Source: Flavobacterium sp. (GTDB lineage: Bacteria > Bacteroidota > Bacteroidia > Flavobacteriales > Flavobacteriaceae). Taken from it: a stretch of DNA of 6,125 nucleotides. The position numbers were made by a program, and so were the translations under genes. The notes under the pieces were generated by a model. The model saw nothing but the letters and a program-made list of their open reading frames with translations, was not told where the DNA came from and ran no database searches. Of the stretch, positions 5,837 to 6,125 are shown piece after piece (position 1 is the stretch's first letter; each line of letters begins with the position of its first letter). The stretch is taken from contig JAGORP010000115.1 in NCBI GenBank assembly GCA_018062725.1, forward strand, positions 1 to 6,125, in the 5' to 3' direction.

Positions 5837-6040
5837 ATGGCAATAATTGTAAATGTTGATGTTATGCTTGCTAAACGTAAAATGCAAAGCAAAGAATTGG
5901 CTGAAAAAATTGGTATAACTACTGCTAATTTATCCATTTTAAAGACAGGCAAAGCTAAAGGGATTCGGTTTGATACTCTTGAAGCGATTTGTGAAGCATT
6001 GAGTTATCAACCAGGAGACGTGTTAGAATACGTAAAATAA
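5837..6040 (+). CDS. Small Cro/C1-type (XRE) helix-turn-helix regulator, YozG-like
   Basis: This 67-residue protein is almost entirely one HTH domain. After the beta-like start MAIIVNVDVML, helices 2 and 3 fall at about 18-37 (SKELAEKIGITTANLSILKTG), with the classical ELAEKIGI helix-turn and a recognition helix around TTANLSILKTG. IRFDTLEAICEALSYQPGDVLEY (43-65) is the closing pair of helices seen in the short HTH_26/YozG-like group. There is no effector or dimerisation domain. It probably binds DNA as a dimer and may repress its own operon; that is inference from size and context. It begins 2 nt after the DUF2975 gene, so the two are surely co-transcribed and probably work together, for instance with the membrane protein controlling the regulator. 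The target genes are unknown, and nothing links it to the neighbouring trp operon except location. Confidence 0.9.
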   Translation: MAIIVNVDVMLAKRKMQSKELAEKIGITTANLSILKTGKAKGIRFDTLEAICEALSYQPGDVLEYVK

Positions 6041-6061
6041 CAATTTAAATTTCTACTATTT

Positions 6062-6101
6062 AAAAAAATCGGTTCTAAACCGACAGGGCTTTTTTTGCCC
6101 T
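6062..6101. terminator. Compact double hairpin, probable bidirectional terminator
   Basis: TCGGTT (6069-6074) and AACCGA (6078-6083) form a 6-bp stem with a 3-nt loop. On the minus strand this stem is followed directly by seven T (complement of 6068-6062), a canonical terminator for a convergent gene beyond the right edge. On the plus strand, after CAGGGC, seven T follow at 6090-6096. A second stem, AGGGC (6085-6089) with GCCCT (6097-6101), encloses that T-run in its loop, an unusual arrangement. It begins about 20 nt after the HTH stop codon. Confidence 0.7.
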
Positions 6102-6125
6102 AATCGAAAATAATCATCAATTATA

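Noticed and set aside
5319..6040. The two plus-strand genes as a toxin-antitoxin pair
   Set aside because: The membrane protein is a multi-helix DUF2975-like protein of 171 residues rather than a small toxin, and the HTH protein comes second with no toxin-binding tail; nothing in the sequence supports toxicity.

Overview
The window is an AT-rich stretch whose gene content, promoter style and protein variants point to Bacteroidota, most likely Flavobacteriaceae (Flavobacterium-like). The promoters fit the TTG / TAnnTTTG pattern of that group, start codons lack clear Shine-Dalgarno sequences, and the Trp enzymes carry variants such as IAGTFKRTG in TrpE and KHGNYGVSS in TrpD. The genus is inference; nothing in the window fixes the species.

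Positions 1-5215, read on the minus strand, hold the front of a tryptophan biosynthesis operon in the order trpL-trpE-trpG-trpD-trpC-trpF-trpB. TrpB runs off the left edge, and trpA would be expected beyond it. The enzymes carry chorismate through anthranilate (TrpE with TrpG), phosphoribosyl-anthranilate (TrpD), CdRP (TrpF), indole-glycerol phosphate (TrpC) and on to tryptophan (TrpB with TrpA). All the expected catalytic residues checked are present and no gene is broken. trpC-trpF-trpB are packed tightly (3-nt gap, then a 17-nt overlap). trpG and trpD are separated by 150 nt holding a degenerate inverted repeat.

The most informative part is the 308-nt divergent intergenic region 5011-5318. 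On the minus strand it holds a complete, unannotated ribosome-mediated trp attenuator: a promoter, an 18-codon leader peptide with three consecutive Trp codons (MNNILNNTWWWKNLRRKS), a candidate antiterminator hairpin, and a perfect 13-bp intrinsic terminator ending in nine U just before trpE. The geometry fits classical attenuation. The five complete enzymes plus the visible part of TrpB (about 1,580 residues) contain only three Trp, which fits an operon that must be translated when Trp is scarce.

The plus strand from about 5265 holds a separate two-gene unit with its own promoter: a four-helix DUF2975-type membrane protein and, 2 nt later, a 67-residue Cro/C1-type HTH regulator. It ends in a compact double hairpin that looks like a two-way terminator shared with a convergent gene beyond the right edge.
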